Under the pieces are notes generated by a model. It ran no database searches and was not told where the DNA came from. It was given only the letters and a program-made list of their open reading frames with translations. Below are positions 63,741 through 64,000 of a stretch of 64,000 nucleotides of DNA, one piece after another (the first letter of the stretch is position 1; each line of letters begins with the position of its first letter). The DNA comes from CAWKGC01 sp963849005. Lineage in GTDB: Bacteria; Pseudomonadota; Gammaproteobacteria; Burkholderiales; Usitatibacteraceae. The translations under genes and the position numbers were made by a program. The stretch is taken from assembly GCA_963849005.1 (NCBI GenBank), contig CAWKGC010000028.1, positions 124,001 through 188,000 of the forward strand. Reading direction: 5' to 3'.

Positions 63741-64000
63741 GCGGCCGACTTGGCGCTGGAGACCGCCTTCAGCTTCGGCCTCACCTGCGCCTGGAACTCC
63801 GGCACCCAACGCTTCAGGTCGCGGCGCACTTCGGTGTCCTCGGGAATGCGCTCCTGTTGCAGCCATCCGAGCAGGGATTCAAGCCACTCCGGATCGGCCT
63901 CGCGCGCTTTCGCGATGCGCAGTTTCGGGTGCGGTGTCGGGCGCGTATGTTCGTCGTCGGCGAGCAGCTCCTCGAAGAGCTTCTCGCCGGGCCTGCAGGC
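63737..64000 (-). CDS. CapD/WbpM-type polysaccharide biosynthesis dehydratase, C-terminal part only
   Basis: Only the last 87 codons are in the window. They read CRPGEKLFEELLADDEHTRP, then PHPKLRIAKAREADPEWLES and end VSSAKSAA. The RPGEKLxEELL motif marks UDP-GlcNAc 4,6-dehydratases of the CapD/WbpM group, which begin synthesis of deoxyamino sugars for O-antigen or capsule. It runs convergently to the GT9 gene, with overlapping stop codons. Confidence 0.85.
   Translation of the reverse strand, partial: ACRPGEKLFEELLADDEHTRPTPHPKLRIAKAREADPEWLESLLGWLQQERIPEDTEVRRDLKRWVPEFQAQVRPKLKAVSSAKSAA

Noticed and set aside
1..64000. Mobile elements, prophage or CRISPR array
   Set aside because: No transposase, integrase, phage structural gene or regularly spaced direct repeats were found. 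Only the two REP-like palindromes are repeat elements.

Overview
The window is high-GC chromosomal DNA from a betaproteobacterium. Three things point there: the gene orders yqgE-ruvX-pyrR-pyrB-pyrC', hemC-hemD-hemX-hemY and cutA-dsbD-tlpA-aroQ-accB-accC-prmA; the families DUF3683, DUF1631 and DUF3426; and ornithine-lipid genes. Genus cannot be fixed from sequence alone. I see no rRNA, CRISPR array, insertion sequence, integrase or phage gene. There is one tRNA, tRNA-Arg(CCG).

Layout. 0-6 kb: a GAF-PAS-PAS-GGDEF-EAL protein (cut by the window edge), exonuclease III, a DUF4124-glutaredoxin protein and oligopeptidase A. 5.9-9.6 kb: a pyrimidine operon on the minus strand whose dihydroorotase homologue lacks the zinc-binding HxH pair, so it looks like the non-catalytic PyrC'. 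9.7-14.6 kb: a heavily frameshifted photolyase, a TonB-like protein, a frameshifted RNase II-family protein and a YqiA-like esterase. 14.6-20.7 kb: PhzF-like protein, Mpl, an ABC-F ATPase and, divergently, gshB plus an acyltransferase. 20.7-30.3 kb: a 526-residue orphan, a HIT protein, a 1017-residue Asp-box lipoprotein, a 1284-residue FAD/Fe-S oxidoreductase and a YqaA-like membrane protein. 30.3-36.5 kb: heme genes hemC/D/X/Y, a CBS-domain protein and an acyl-CoA synthetase.

36.5-46 kb is the most interesting stretch. It is a cluster of small envelope or stress-type genes (two BON proteins, two DUF1328 proteins, DUF3309, CsbD, a glycine-zipper lipoprotein, a Cys-patterned periplasmic protein and a transglutaminase). 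They lie around a CHASE3 histidine kinase, a NarL-type regulator, a single REC protein and an AI-2E family membrane protein. A perfect 16-bp palindrome, GTAGGACATGTCCTAC, lies just upstream of the NarL-type gene, and one half-site of it lies before a DUF1328 gene. A CTAGYCTG-type box recurs before several of these genes. I read this as a candidate two-component envelope-stress regulon.

46-55 kb: fxsA, cutA, a stand-alone DsbD N-terminal domain, TlpA, aroQ, accBC, prmA, a DUF3426 zinc-ribbon protein, thiol peroxidase and DUF1631. 55-60 kb: a PfkB-family kinase, a glycine-zipper lipoprotein, olsB-olsA, apaH and a membrane-anchored cytochrome c5-like protein. 60.2-64 kb: tRNA-Arg followed by a surface-polysaccharide cluster (two glycosyltransferases, an O-antigen ligase-like protein and the end of a CapD/WbpM-type dehydratase).

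About 17 genes carry single-base frameshifts, including normally essential ones (hemD, hemY). They concentrate near 10-13.4, 31.4-34.8, 37.9-38.6 and 43.3-45.2 kb, while multi-kilobase genes elsewhere are intact. Local assembly error is a better explanation than gene decay. Frameshifted genes below are given over their whole reconstructed span.
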